From Rhodobacter sp. (GTDB lineage: Bacteria; Pseudomonadota; Alphaproteobacteria; Rhodobacterales; Rhodobacteraceae), in assembly GCA_020637555.1 (NCBI GenBank), contig JACKKF010000007.1, forward strand, positions 82,616-146,615: 64,000 nucleotides of DNA, in the 5' to 3' direction. The notes under the pieces were generated by a model. That model made no database searches. It saw only the letters and a list, made by a program, of their open reading frames with translations, and was not told the origin of the DNA. The translations under genes and the position numbers were made by a program. Below are positions 34,203-42,570 of the stretch, one piece after another (positions within the stretch are counted from its first letter, which is position 1; each line of letters starts with the position of its first letter).

Positions 34203-36233
34203 ATGCGTTGGGTTTTCAGGCTTTTGGGGCTGGTTGTCGTGCTGATCGCCTTGGCGGTGGGGGCGCTGTTCCTGCTACCCGCCGAGCGCATCGCGCAACT
34301 GGCCGCCCGTCAGTTCGAGGCCGCGACAGGTCGCCAGCTGACCATCGACGGCAAGGTCACGCCCACGTTCTGGCCGGTGCTGGGTGCCCGGGTCGAAGGC
34401 GTGACGCTGGCCAATGTCGCCGGCGCGCAGGGCGGGCCCATGCTGGTGGCGGATTCGGTCGATCTGGGTGTGGACCTGTCGGCTCTGTGGGGCGGTTCCG
34501 TCGTCGTGCGCCGATTCGAGGCCCGGCATCCCCAGATCGTGCTGGAGAGGGACGCGAACGGGCAGGGGAACTGGGTGTTTTCCGGGCTGGGCGCCACGCC
34601 GGACACCACCGTCAGCGACAGTGGCGCCGGCGTGCTGCCCCCGATCGCGCTGGATCGCGCGCAGATCGAGGGGGCGAGCCTCAGGTTCATCGACCATCAG
34701 GCGGGCACCGACGTGACCGTTCAGGGCGTCACGCTGGATCTGTCCATGCCCGAGGCCGGTGGCGCGGCGACCCTGACCATCAATGTCGCGAACAATGGGC
34801 AGGAGGCCGCGGTGCGCGCCACCGTGGGCTCGGTCGAGCAATTGCTGGCGGGGCAGGTCGTGCCCGTCACCGCCTCGATCGAGGCATCGGGTGCGCAGGG
34901 GTCGTTCGACGGCCGCATGGGCGTGCAGCCGGTCGCAGCCGAAGGCCGCATCACGCTGGACATTCGCCAGTTGGCACCGCTGCTCGAACTGGCCGGTGCC
35001 GGCGGGGCCGAGGTCCTGCCCGACGCCGCCCGCCCGTTGACCCTGGGCGGGCAGTTCACGCTGGCGCCCGCCGGCAGCATCCATCTGCGCGACGGGTCGC
35101 TGGGCGTCGGCGTGAACCGGCTGGCGGTGGCGCTGGATACCACCTTTGACGGTCCGCGCCCGCATGTTTCGGGCACGATCAGCGCCGACAGCCTGGATCT
35201 GTCGGGCTTTACCACCGGCGGTGGCGGCGGCGGGTCGGGGGCGTCTGCGCCGTCCGGCGGCGGATGGCCGACCGATCGCATCGACGCCTCGGCGCTGGGG
35301 ATTGCGGATGCCCAGATCGGGTTGACCCTGGGGCCGGTCAACACCGGCTATGGCACGCTGGACCGCCTGCGGGGCAGTCTGACCATCGACCGCGCGCGCG
35401 GCGTCCTGACACTCGCCGATGTGCGCGGGTTCGAAGGCGCGGCATCGGGCGAGCTGGTGGCAAACAACCGCAATGGACTGTCCGTGGGCGGCACCCTCAG
35501 CGTGCAGGGCGTCAGCCTGCTGTCCGCGCTGCGCCAGTCGCTGGGTTTCGAACGGTTGAGCGGCACCGCCGACGCAAGCCTGCAGTTTCTGGGGGTCGGC
35601 AATTCGGTCGATGCGATCATGCGCAGCCTGGAAGGGCGCGGGCAGATCAGCTTCGGACGCGGTGAGATCCTGGGCTTCGATCTGTCCACCATGCTGCGCA
35701 ATCTCGATCCCTCGGCCATCGGCGCGGGCAATTCGACGATCTATGACAGCATCGGCGCCAGTTTCACGATGAACAACGGCGTGCTGACCAACCAGGACCT
35801 TGCGCTTGAGGCCAGCCTGCTGGCGGTGCGCGGGCAGGGCACCGTCGATCTGGGGAACCAGACCCTCGACTATCGCGTCACCCCCGAGGCGATGCGCAAC
35901 GCCGACACCGGCGAGGCCCTGCGCGTGCCCCTGCTCATCACCGGCCCGTGGTCGGCACCGCGCTTCCGTCTGGATCTGCAGGGGCTGGCCGAACAGCGCC
36001 TGCAGGAAGAACAGGACCGCCTGCGCGCCCGCGCCCAGGAGGAGGCGCAGCGGCTCGAGGATCAGGCTCGCGCCCGCGCCCAGCAGGCTGTGCAAGAGCA
36101 GTTGGGCGTCACCCCGCAAGAGGGGCAGTCGACCGAGGACGCCCTGCGCCAGGGTCTCGAGGACCGCGCGCGCGACGGACTGCTGCGGCTTCTGGGCGGT
36201 GGCGGCCAGGCCGAGGCACCGGCCGGGAACTGA
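34203..36233 (+). CDS. AsmA-family protein
   Basis: A 676-residue protein with an N-terminal membrane helix (residues 1-24) and a long beta-rich repeat region typical of AsmA/TamB-like bridges, for example LTIDGKVTPTFWPVLGARVEG near the start. A Gly/Ser-rich linker lies near residue 340, and the last 90 residues are an Arg/Glu/Gln-rich probable coiled coil. AsmA proteins are thought to move lipids through the envelope. The start at 34203 follows TCGGAGGT. Its neighbours on the opposite strand make phospholipid precursors. Confidence 0.9.
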   Translation: MRWVFRLLGLVVVLIALAVGALFLLPAERIAQLAARQFEAATGRQLTIDGKVTPTFWPVLGARVEGVTLANVAGAQGGPMLVADSVDLGVDLSALWGGSVVVRRFEARHPQIVLERDANGQGNWVFSGLGATPDTTVSDSGAGVLPPIALDRAQIEGASLRFIDHQAGTDVTVQGVTLDLSMPEAGGAATLTINVANNGQEAAVRATVGSVEQLLAGQVVPVTASIEASGAQGSFDGRMGVQPVAAEGRITLDIRQLAPLLELAGAGGAEVLPDAARPLTLGGQFTLAPAGSIHLRDGSLGVGVNRLAVALDTTFDGPRPHVSGTISADSLDLSGFTTGGGGGGSGASAPSGGGWPTDRIDASALGIADAQIGLTLGPVNTGYGTLDRLRGSLTIDRARGVLTLADVRGFEGAASGELVANNRNGLSVGGTLSVQGVSLLSALRQSLGFERLSGTADASLQFLGVGNSVDAIMRSLEGRGQISFGRGEILGFDLSTMLRNLDPSAIGAGNSTIYDSIGASFTMNNGVLTNQDLALEASLLAVRGQGTVDLGNQTLDYRVTPEAMRNADTGEALRVPLLITGPWSAPRFRLDLQGLAEQRLQEEQDRLRARAQEEAQRLEDQARARAQQAVQEQLGVTPQEGQSTEDALRQGLEDRARDGLLRLLGGGGQAEAPAGN

Positions 36234-36238
36234 GCAGC

Positions 36239-36264
36239 GCAAAGGCGGAACCAGCCGCCTTTGC
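36239..36264. terminator. Bidirectional hairpin between asmA and the PLP enzyme gene
   Basis: gcaaaggcgg and ccgcctttgc form a perfect 10-base stem with a short loop between convergent genes. T-tracts are only three bases, so termination may be weak. Confidence 0.5.
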
Positions 36265-36279
36265 CCGCCGCATCGCCGG

Positions 36280-37602
36280 TCAGGTCCGGATATAGTGCAG
36301 CCGGTCGAACCCTGCGCGCAGGGCCTTGGTGCGGGGGGCCAGGCTGGCGGGGTCGTTCGACCGCAAGGCCTCGACCACCAGGGCGGCCAGGTCGGGGATG
36401 TCCGCGACCGTCACCCCCCAGCGCACCAGTTCGGGCGTGCCGATCCGCAAGCCGTTCAGATCGCCCGCGACCGGTGCGATGGGCAGGCCGATCCCGCAGG
36501 CCAGGAACCCGGCCGCTTCCAGGGTCCGCGAGGCGGCTTGACCGCCGCCAAAGGCACCGGCCTCGACGGCGAACTGGTGCGAGGTCGTAAAGCCGCGCTC
36601 GGCCCCGAAAACCGGGATCCCCGCCGCCGCCAGTTCCCGGGCGAATGCCTGGGCGGTGTCGATCATCGCCTGGGCATAGGCCGCGCCGAAGTCGCGCCAA
36701 TCCAGCAGGGAAATCGCCAGCGCCGCCGATTTCGCCGCGTCGAAATTCGCGGTCATGCCGGGAAAGGCGATCTTGTCCAGCCGCTCGGCGATGGCCGCGT
36801 CATTCGTGACGATCAGCCCGCCGGCGGGACCACCCAGCGATTTGTAGGTGCTCATGGTCATCAGATGCGCCCCTTGCGCCAACGGATTCGCCCAGGCGCC
36901 GCCGGCGATGATGCCGCATTGATGGGCGGCGTCGAACAGCACCTTGGCGCCGACCTCGTCGGCAATGGCGCGAACCTCGGCCACCGGATGCGCGAACAGG
37001 TTCAGGCTGCCGCCCACGGTGATCACCTTGGGCCTGACGGCGTGCGCCTGCGCGCGCAGTGCGTCCAGATCGACCGTATAGCCATCGGCGTTGACCGGCG
37101 CCGGATGGGTCACCAGCCCGTAAAGACCGGCGCAGCCGTCGGCGTGATGGGTGACATGCCCGCCAATCGACGCCGGCGGTGCGATGATCGCGTCGCCTGG
37201 CTTTGCCAGCGCCATGAAGCCGTAAAGATTGGCCAGCGCGCCGGACGGCACGCGGATTTCCGCATGGGTCGCGCCAAAGACCTCGGCCGCGAGTTCGGCG
37301 GCGATGACTTCGATTTCCTCGATGGCCTGCAGGCCCATCTCATACTTGTCGCCCGGATAGCCCAGCGACGGGCGTGAACCCAGACCGCGCGCCAGGGCGG
37401 CCTCGGCCCGGGGGTTCATGACGTTGGTCGCGGGATTCAGGTTGAAACAGTCGCGCTCGTGGATGGCCTGATTGCGCAGGATCAGCGATTCGATCCGGGC
37501 ATCGACCGCGCCGCTGTCGGCCTGCGCGGTTTCTGTGGCGATGGTCTGGACGCGGGTTTCGCAGGCGGCGGGCACCCAGGGGCGGGGGGCGAGATGGGGC
37601 AT
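36280..37602 (-). CDS. Serine-hydroxymethyltransferase-like PLP enzyme
   Basis: A 440-residue fold-type I PLP enzyme. It resembles GlyA (IPSL-type GYPGDKYEMG, VPSGALANLYGFMA, the ending LRIGTPELVRWG), but its lysine motif is MSTYKSLGGPAGG where GlyA has THKTLRGPRGG. It may therefore act on a different beta-hydroxy amino acid, such as a 2-methylserine or a threonine-like compound. The start at 37602 follows AAGGAGA. It is divergent from a tandem-HTH LysR regulator 94 bases away, which probably controls it. Confidence 0.8.
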   Translation of the reverse strand: MPHLAPRPWVPAACETRVQTIATETAQADSGAVDARIESLILRNQAIHERDCFNLNPATNVMNPRAEAALARGLGSRPSLGYPGDKYEMGLQAIEEIEVIAAELAAEVFGATHAEIRVPSGALANLYGFMALAKPGDAIIAPPASIGGHVTHHADGCAGLYGLVTHPAPVNADGYTVDLDALRAQAHAVRPKVITVGGSLNLFAHPVAEVRAIADEVGAKVLFDAAHQCGIIAGGAWANPLAQGAHLMTMSTYKSLGGPAGGLIVTNDAAIAERLDKIAFPGMTANFDAAKSAALAISLLDWRDFGAAYAQAMIDTAQAFARELAAAGIPVFGAERGFTTSHQFAVEAGAFGGGQAASRTLEAAGFLACGIGLPIAPVAGDLNGLRIGTPELVRWGVTVADIPDLAALVVEALRSNDPASLAPRTKALRAGFDRLHYIRT

Positions 37603-37617
37603 GGCAGGTCTCCTTTT

Positions 37618-37683
37618 CCGCAGAATGCGGCGCGCGGGGGCTTGAGTGCAAACCCGTTTTCCTGTTGCTTGAGGCCCAGGAAA
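37618..37683. promoter_or_regulatory. Divergent regulatory region with two inverted repeats
   Basis: CCGCAgaaTGCGG (37618-37630) and TTTCCTG...CAGGAAA (37658-37683) lie between the PLP enzyme gene and the LysR gene. Either could be the regulator's target. Confidence 0.45.
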
Positions 37684-37696
37684 TGTGAGTCTGGCC

Positions 37697-38803
37697 ATGT
37701 CCCTTGCGCCGCCCCCGCCCCGCCTGCCGCCGCTGGCCCATCTGGCCACGCTGGTCGCCGTCGTGCGGCTGGGCGGCTATGCGGCGGCGGCACAGGCGCG
37801 GGGCGTGACCGCCGGCGCCGTCCGCGTCAAGATCCGCGCGCTTGAGGCCACGCTGGGCGTGGCCCTGATCCACCCCGTCGCCCGGGGCGTCACCCCCACC
37901 CCAGAGGCCGAGGCCCTGGTCGAGGGGGTGTCCCCCATCCTGAGCCGTCTGGACCGCGATCTGGCGCCCCTGGGGACGGACCCACCCCTCGGCGCGTTGA
38001 TCCCGTTCGAGGCGGCGGTGCGGCTGGGGGGCTTTGCCGCCGCCGGGCAGGCGCTGGGTCTCAGTGCCGGGGCGGTCGCACAGCAGGCGGCCCGGTTCGA
38101 AGGGTGGGCCGGGCACGCCCTGTTCCGGCGTCACGTCCGCGGTGTCACGCCCATGCCCGAGGCCGTCGCCGTGCAACGGCGTCTTGCGGGCGCGCTGCAC
38201 GCCATCGGGTCGGTTCTGGCCGGGCTGGGCCCCGCGCCGGTGCGGATCGCGGCATTGCCGGCGGTGGCGCAGCTCTGGTTGGCGCCGCGTCTGCCCGCCC
38301 TGCGGTCGGCGCTGGGCGTCAACGTTTCGGTGACCGCGCTTGAGCGCCCGCCCGAGGCCAAGCGCGCGCCCTACGACCTGGCCGTGTTCTTTGCCGAGGC
38401 CGGCGGCAGCGTGCTGGAGGCCGACGCGCTGATCCCGGTCTGCGCGCCCGCCCTGGCGACGGGGCTGCGCAGCCCTGCGGATCTGGCCGGTGTGCCGATC
38501 CTGACCGATTCCGTCTGGTCGGGCGACTGGCGGGCCTGGGCCACGGTGGCGATGCCGGGGCGCCCGGTGCCGCGCGGTGTCGCGCATTCCCTCTATGCTC
38601 TGGCGGTGGACGAGGCCGTGGCCGGTGCCGGGGTGTTGATGGGGCACCTGGCCCTGGTTCGGCGCCATCTGGCAGCGGGCACGCTGGTCGCGCCGGTGCC
38701 GCCCGCGGTCCCCAGTCCCCGCGCGCTGCGGCTCTTTCGCCTGCGCCCGCTGGGCCGGGGCAGCGCCGCCGGGCGGGTGGCGGCGTGGCTTCAGACGGCG
38801 TGA
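37697..38803 (+). CDS. LysR-type regulator with two tandem HTH domains
   Basis: A 368-residue regulator with an uncommon layout. The first LysR helix-turn-helix covers about residues 12-72 (LATLVAVVRLGGYAAAAQA) and a second, similar domain about 98-160 (FEAAVRLGGFAAAGQALGL), followed by an effector-binding domain from about 173. Both HTH domains end in the same RGVTP.PEA motif, which suggests an internal duplication. A GTG start at 37685 is possible but neither start has a clear ribosome site. It is divergent from the PLP enzyme gene. Confidence 0.8.
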   Translation: MSLAPPPPRLPPLAHLATLVAVVRLGGYAAAAQARGVTAGAVRVKIRALEATLGVALIHPVARGVTPTPEAEALVEGVSPILSRLDRDLAPLGTDPPLGALIPFEAAVRLGGFAAAGQALGLSAGAVAQQAARFEGWAGHALFRRHVRGVTPMPEAVAVQRRLAGALHAIGSVLAGLGPAPVRIAALPAVAQLWLAPRLPALRSALGVNVSVTALERPPEAKRAPYDLAVFFAEAGGSVLEADALIPVCAPALATGLRSPADLAGVPILTDSVWSGDWRAWATVAMPGRPVPRGVAHSLYALAVDEAVAGAGVLMGHLALVRRHLAAGTLVAPVPPAVPSPRALRLFRLRPLGRGSAAGRVAAWLQTA

Positions 38804-39414
38804 ACCGTCAGGATGGCCAGGTCGTCGGCACTGGGATGCTGGCCGGTCATGCAATAGAGATAGGTCTCGCCGCGCGCATTGCGGACTTCCCATCCCTCGC
38901 GCTGGTCAATGGTCGCATAGCCGATCTGCGTGAAATAGACCATGCGGCCGCGCACGTCGGCCTCGGCCGGCGCATAGCCAAAGCGGCGGAACATCTCGGC
39001 GATGGCGGCGATGCGCGCGTTGTCCGAGGCGAGCAGAATGGCCCGAACCTCGTCCGAGCGGCGCGCCCAGTCGCGAATGGCGAAATCCAGCTGGGTATCG
39101 AAGCCGTCCTGATTGATCCAGCTTCGATAGAGCAACGCCAGCGCCTCGGTGATCGAGGCCGAGGGAAGTTCGGTGGCGGCAATCAGCGCGCGGGTGTTGG
39201 TGCCTTGCCAATGGTCCAGCAACGCATCCAGCAATTCGGCCCGATCCTTGAAGAACCAGTAGAAACTGGATCGCGCACAATCCAGATGGTCGGCCAGGGT
39301 CAGAACCTTGACGCTGTCGACGCCTTCCTGGATCAGCACCGACAGGGCGGCACGCAGCCAGTCGTCGCGCGTGGTCCGTCCGGCGGTTCGCGGCTTGCGG
39401 GCGGCGCTGGGCAT
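38791..39414 (-). CDS. TetR-family regulator
   Basis: A 207-residue regulator with the N-terminal HTH (TLADHLDCARSSFYWFFKDR, about residues 41-60) and a C-terminal ligand domain ending in YCMTGQHPSADD. Its 3' end overlaps the convergent LysR gene by 13 bases. It is also upstream of nothing on its own strand; cydX lies behind it. Target and ligand unknown. The family start is the ATG at 39414; the frame extends to 39495. Confidence 0.85.
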   Translation of the reverse strand: MPSAARKPRTAGRTTRDDWLRAALSVLIQEGVDSVKVLTLADHLDCARSSFYWFFKDRAELLDALLDHWQGTNTRALIAATELPSASITEALALLYRSWINQDGFDTQLDFAIRDWARRSDEVRAILLASDNARIAAIAEMFRRFGYAPAEADVRGRMVYFTQIGYATIDQREGWEVRNARGETYLYCMTGQHPSADDLAILTVHAV

Positions 39415-39532
39415 CAGGCGGTGTCGGGCTGCATCATGGGCCTCCGGGGCGCAGGGCGTCGCGCGCAGCTTAGGCGGCCCCGGGGCGCGGCACAAGCCAT
39501 GCGCCGCGTGCCCCGGGGTTTGGGCGCGCGCG

Positions 39533-39658
39533 TCAGTGCCCGTCGGATTCAGCCTCGCGCACGATGCGCGCGTCCTCGCGCAGTTCCAGCCACATCGCGT
39601 TCAGGACCGCGAACAGCGCCGCCAGGGGAAGGCCAAGCAACCAGGCGAAATACCACAT
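39533..39658 (-). CDS. cydX: Small cytochrome bd subunit CydX
   Basis: A 41-residue membrane protein beginning MWYFAWLLGLPLAALFAV and continuing NAMWLELREDA; the WYFAW start and the NAMWLE motif mark the third subunit of cytochrome bd oxidase. It follows cydB by 15 bases with the ribosome site AAAGGA. It is needed for oxidase stability in other bacteria. Confidence 0.93.
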   Translation of the reverse strand: MWYFAWLLGLPLAALFAVLNAMWLELREDARIVREAESDGH

Positions 39659-39673
39659 CCTCGTGTTCCTTTC

Positions 39674-40837
39674 TCAATAGACGCTGTGCGAATTCTCGGT
39701 GACATCGGCCGCCGTCACCTTGCCCCACAGCACACGATAGACCCAGGCCGTATAGGCCAGGATGATCGGCATGAAGATCACCGTCACCACCAGCATCACG
39801 AACAGCGTCTGGTGCGACGACGAGGCATCCCAGACCGTCAGCGAACTGTCCGGGCTGGTCGACGACGGCAGGATGAAGGGAAACATCGTCAGCCCGACGC
39901 TGGCAATGATCCCGGTGATCCCCAGCTTGGACCACAGGAGCGTCGAGACCTCGCGCCCCGCCTTCAGCCCGCGCACCGCCATCAGGATGCCGACGAACCC
40001 CATCAGCGGGGCGATGGCGATCCACGGCCGGGCGGCATAGGCGGCCAGCCAGCTTCCGCCGTGGGTGACGGTGGAATAGAGCGGGTTCGACGGCCCATCG
40101 GTCACGACCGGGCCGGCGATCTGATAGCCGTCGATGCCCAGGGCCAGCCAAAGACCCGCCAGCGCATAGCCGGCGGCGGCGATCAGGCCTGCGACCGGGC
40201 CGATCGCACGGGCCCGCGCGGCGACCGGGCCGTCCGTTTTCAGCGACAGCCAGGCCGCGCCATGCATCACCAGCATGGCCAGCGACACCACCCCGGCCAG
40301 CAGCGCAAAGGGATTGAGCAGCGCGATCAGCTTCCACAGAACGCCCCCCTCATAGACGGACAGCAGGTCGGGCGTCAGGTGGAACGGCACGCCTTGCAGC
40401 ACGTTGCCGACCGCCACGCCAAAGACCAGCGCCGGCACGGCGCCGCCGATGAACAACGCCCAGTCCCAGGCGCTGCGCCAGGTGATCGAGTCGCGTTTCG
40501 AACGGTATTTGAACCCCACCGGCCGCAGGATCAGGGCCGCCAGCACCAGGAACATCGCCAGGTAGAAGCCCGAGAAACTGACCGCATAGAGCGGCGGCCA
40601 GGCCGCAAAGATCGCGCCCCCGCCCAGGATGAACCAGACCTGGTTGCCCTCCCAGACCGGGCCGATGGTGTTGATCGCGATGCGGCGTTCGGTGTCGGTT
40701 TTCGCGACAAAGGGCAGCAAGGCGCCGACGCCCATGTCGAACCCGTCGGTCAGGGCGAAACCGATCAGCAGGACGCCCAGCAGCAGCCACCAGATGACCC
40801 GCAGCACGTCGAAGGGAATGAGTTCATACAGGATCAT
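39674..40837 (-). CDS. cydB: Cytochrome bd ubiquinol oxidase subunit II
   Basis: CydB (387 residues) with about eight membrane helices. Typical patches are IWWLLLGVLLIGFALTDGFD near the N-terminus, GPVWEGNQVWFILGGGAIFA in the middle and YRVLWGKVTA near the end. It partners CydA in the oxygen-reducing quinol oxidase. cydA precedes it by five bases. Confidence 0.96.
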   Translation of the reverse strand: MILYELIPFDVLRVIWWLLLGVLLIGFALTDGFDMGVGALLPFVAKTDTERRIAINTIGPVWEGNQVWFILGGGAIFAAWPPLYAVSFSGFYLAMFLVLAALILRPVGFKYRSKRDSITWRSAWDWALFIGGAVPALVFGVAVGNVLQGVPFHLTPDLLSVYEGGVLWKLIALLNPFALLAGVVSLAMLVMHGAAWLSLKTDGPVAARARAIGPVAGLIAAAGYALAGLWLALGIDGYQIAGPVVTDGPSNPLYSTVTHGGSWLAAYAARPWIAIAPLMGFVGILMAVRGLKAGREVSTLLWSKLGITGIIASVGLTMFPFILPSSTSPDSSLTVWDASSSHQTLFVMLVVTVIFMPIILAYTAWVYRVLWGKVTAADVTENSHSVY

Positions 40838-40842
40838 GGCTG

Positions 40843-42453
40843 TTACTCCGCCGGGGCCGCAAAGGGGCCCTGTCCGTCAGTGGTGCGCAGGCGGTGCTCA
40901 TGGCGTTCCACCCAGCGCGCGGTTTCCTCGACATCCTGGAAAGGGCCCTTGCGGATGTATTTCAGCATCAGACCCATCTCGATGATGAAGAGCACGGTGT
41001 AGAAAACGACGAATCCCGTCAGCGTGATCAGCAGATCCCCGACGCTGAGACTGGATGCCGACAGGGCCGTCGGCAGAACGCCATCCACCGTCCAGGGCTG
41101 TCGGCCGAATTCGGCGACGAACCAGCCCAGTTCGGCGGCCAGCCAGGGCGCGGGGATCATGATGACCGCCAGCCTGAGCGACCAGCGCGGGAAACGCATC
41201 CCCCGGAACGAGGCCCGCCAGAAGAAATAGGCCATCGTGCCGATGAAGCCGAAGCCGAGCGCAACCATCACGCGGAAGGCCCAGAACAGCGGGAACACGC
41301 CGGGCACGGTATCCTCGGCCGCCTGGGCGATCTGGGCGTCGGTGGCCTGAAGCGGGTCATCGACATACTGGCGCAGCAACAGCGCATAGCCCAGGTCGGC
41401 CGAATGGGCCTCGAATGTGTCGCGCACTGCCTGGGGCGTGGCGTCGCGCTGTTCGCGGATCGTCATCAGCGCACCATAGGCGATCAGTCCCGAACGGATC
41501 TTGTCCTGGGCCTCGATCACCAGATCGTCGATGCCCGGCACCGGCTGGGTCAGCGACCGGGTGGTGATGAGACCCGCCACCCAAGGGATTTCAACAGCGT
41601 AATGGGTCTGCCGGGCCTCCTGGTCGGGGAAGCCGATCAGCGTGAAGGGCGCGGGGGCGGGGTGGGTTTCCCACATGGCCTCCATCGCGGCCAGCTTCAT
41701 GCGCTGGGTGTGGGTGGCGGTATAGCCGCTCTCGTCGCCCAGCACGACGACGGACAGCGCCGACGCCAGCCCGAAGGCCGAGGCCACGGCAATGGACCGG
41801 CGCGCCAGGTCCACATGCCGGCCCTTCAGCAGATACCAGGCCGAGACCCCCAGAACAAAGACCGAGGCGGTGACATACCCGGCCGAGACCGTATGCACGA
41901 ATTTCGCCTGGGCGACGATGTTGAACAGCACGTCGAAGAACGACGTCATTTCCATCCGCATCGTGTCGGGGTTGAAGGCCGCGCCGACCGGATGCTGCAT
42001 CCAGCCGTTCGCGATCAGGATCCACAGCGCCGAGAAATTCGACCCCAGCGCCACCAGCCAGGCGACAACCAGATGCGCGGTTTTCGACAGCTTGTCCCAG
42101 CCGAAGAAGAAGAGCCCGACAAAGGTCGCCTCGAGGAAGAAGGCCATCAGCCCCTCGATCGCCAGGGGCGCGCCGAAAATGTCGCCGACATAGTGGCTGT
42201 AATAGCTCCAGTTCATGCCGAACTGGAATTCCATGGTGATGCCGGTCGCCACGCCCAGGACGAAATTGATCCCGAACAGCGTGCCCCAGAACTTGGTCAT
42301 CTGGCGCCAGACGGGCCGGCCGGTCATGACATAGACCGTCTCCATGATCGCGACCAGGATCGACAGGCCCAGGGTCAGCGGGACAAAGAGGAAGTGATAC
42401 ATCGCCGTCATCGCGAATTGCAGGCGTGACAGCTCGATTATGCCGAAGTCCAT
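40843..42453 (-). CDS. cydA: Cytochrome bd ubiquinol oxidase subunit I
   Basis: CydA (536 residues) binds the three haems. The high-spin b ligand region YHFLFVPLTLG is near residue 19, GMNWSYYSHYVGDIFGAPLA follows, and ELGWFVAEFGRQPW lies near residue 430. The region between helices V and VII is long (Q-loop, about residues 250-375), which marks the long-loop subtype. It begins after AAGGAGG. The promoter region carries an FNR box at 42540-42553. Confidence 0.97.
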   Translation of the reverse strand: MDFGIIELSRLQFAMTAMYHFLFVPLTLGLSILVAIMETVYVMTGRPVWRQMTKFWGTLFGINFVLGVATGITMEFQFGMNWSYYSHYVGDIFGAPLAIEGLMAFFLEATFVGLFFFGWDKLSKTAHLVVAWLVALGSNFSALWILIANGWMQHPVGAAFNPDTMRMEMTSFFDVLFNIVAQAKFVHTVSAGYVTASVFVLGVSAWYLLKGRHVDLARRSIAVASAFGLASALSVVVLGDESGYTATHTQRMKLAAMEAMWETHPAPAPFTLIGFPDQEARQTHYAVEIPWVAGLITTRSLTQPVPGIDDLVIEAQDKIRSGLIAYGALMTIREQRDATPQAVRDTFEAHSADLGYALLLRQYVDDPLQATDAQIAQAAEDTVPGVFPLFWAFRVMVALGFGFIGTMAYFFWRASFRGMRFPRWSLRLAVIMIPAPWLAAELGWFVAEFGRQPWTVDGVLPTALSASSLSVGDLLITLTGFVVFYTVLFIIEMGLMLKYIRKGPFQDVEETARWVERHEHRLRTTDGQGPFAAPAE

Positions 42454-42511
42454 GCGGGACCTCCTTGGTTGCAGCCTTGGCCGCCCCCGCGCGGTGCGGG
42501 ATCGACCCTCT

Positions 42512-42518
42512 CTATGTA
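42512..42518 (-). promoter_or_regulatory. Possible -10 element of the cydABX promoter
   Basis: On the - strand TACATA lies at the distance from the FNR box expected for a class II FNR-dependent promoter, with the box centre about 41 bases before the predicted start. Confidence 0.4.
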
Positions 42519-42539
42519 TTCCGCAACGGGAATGTGTAT

Positions 42540-42553
42540 TTGATCGAGATCAA
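42540..42553 (-). promoter_or_regulatory. FNR-type operator upstream of cydA
   Basis: TTGATCGAGATCAA is an exact match to the FNR consensus TTGAT-N4-ATCAA, 87 bases before the cydA start and inside the cydC-cydA gap, so low oxygen would drive cydABX separately from cydDC. Confidence 0.9.
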
Positions 42554-42570
42554 GAGAATACGGAAATGCG

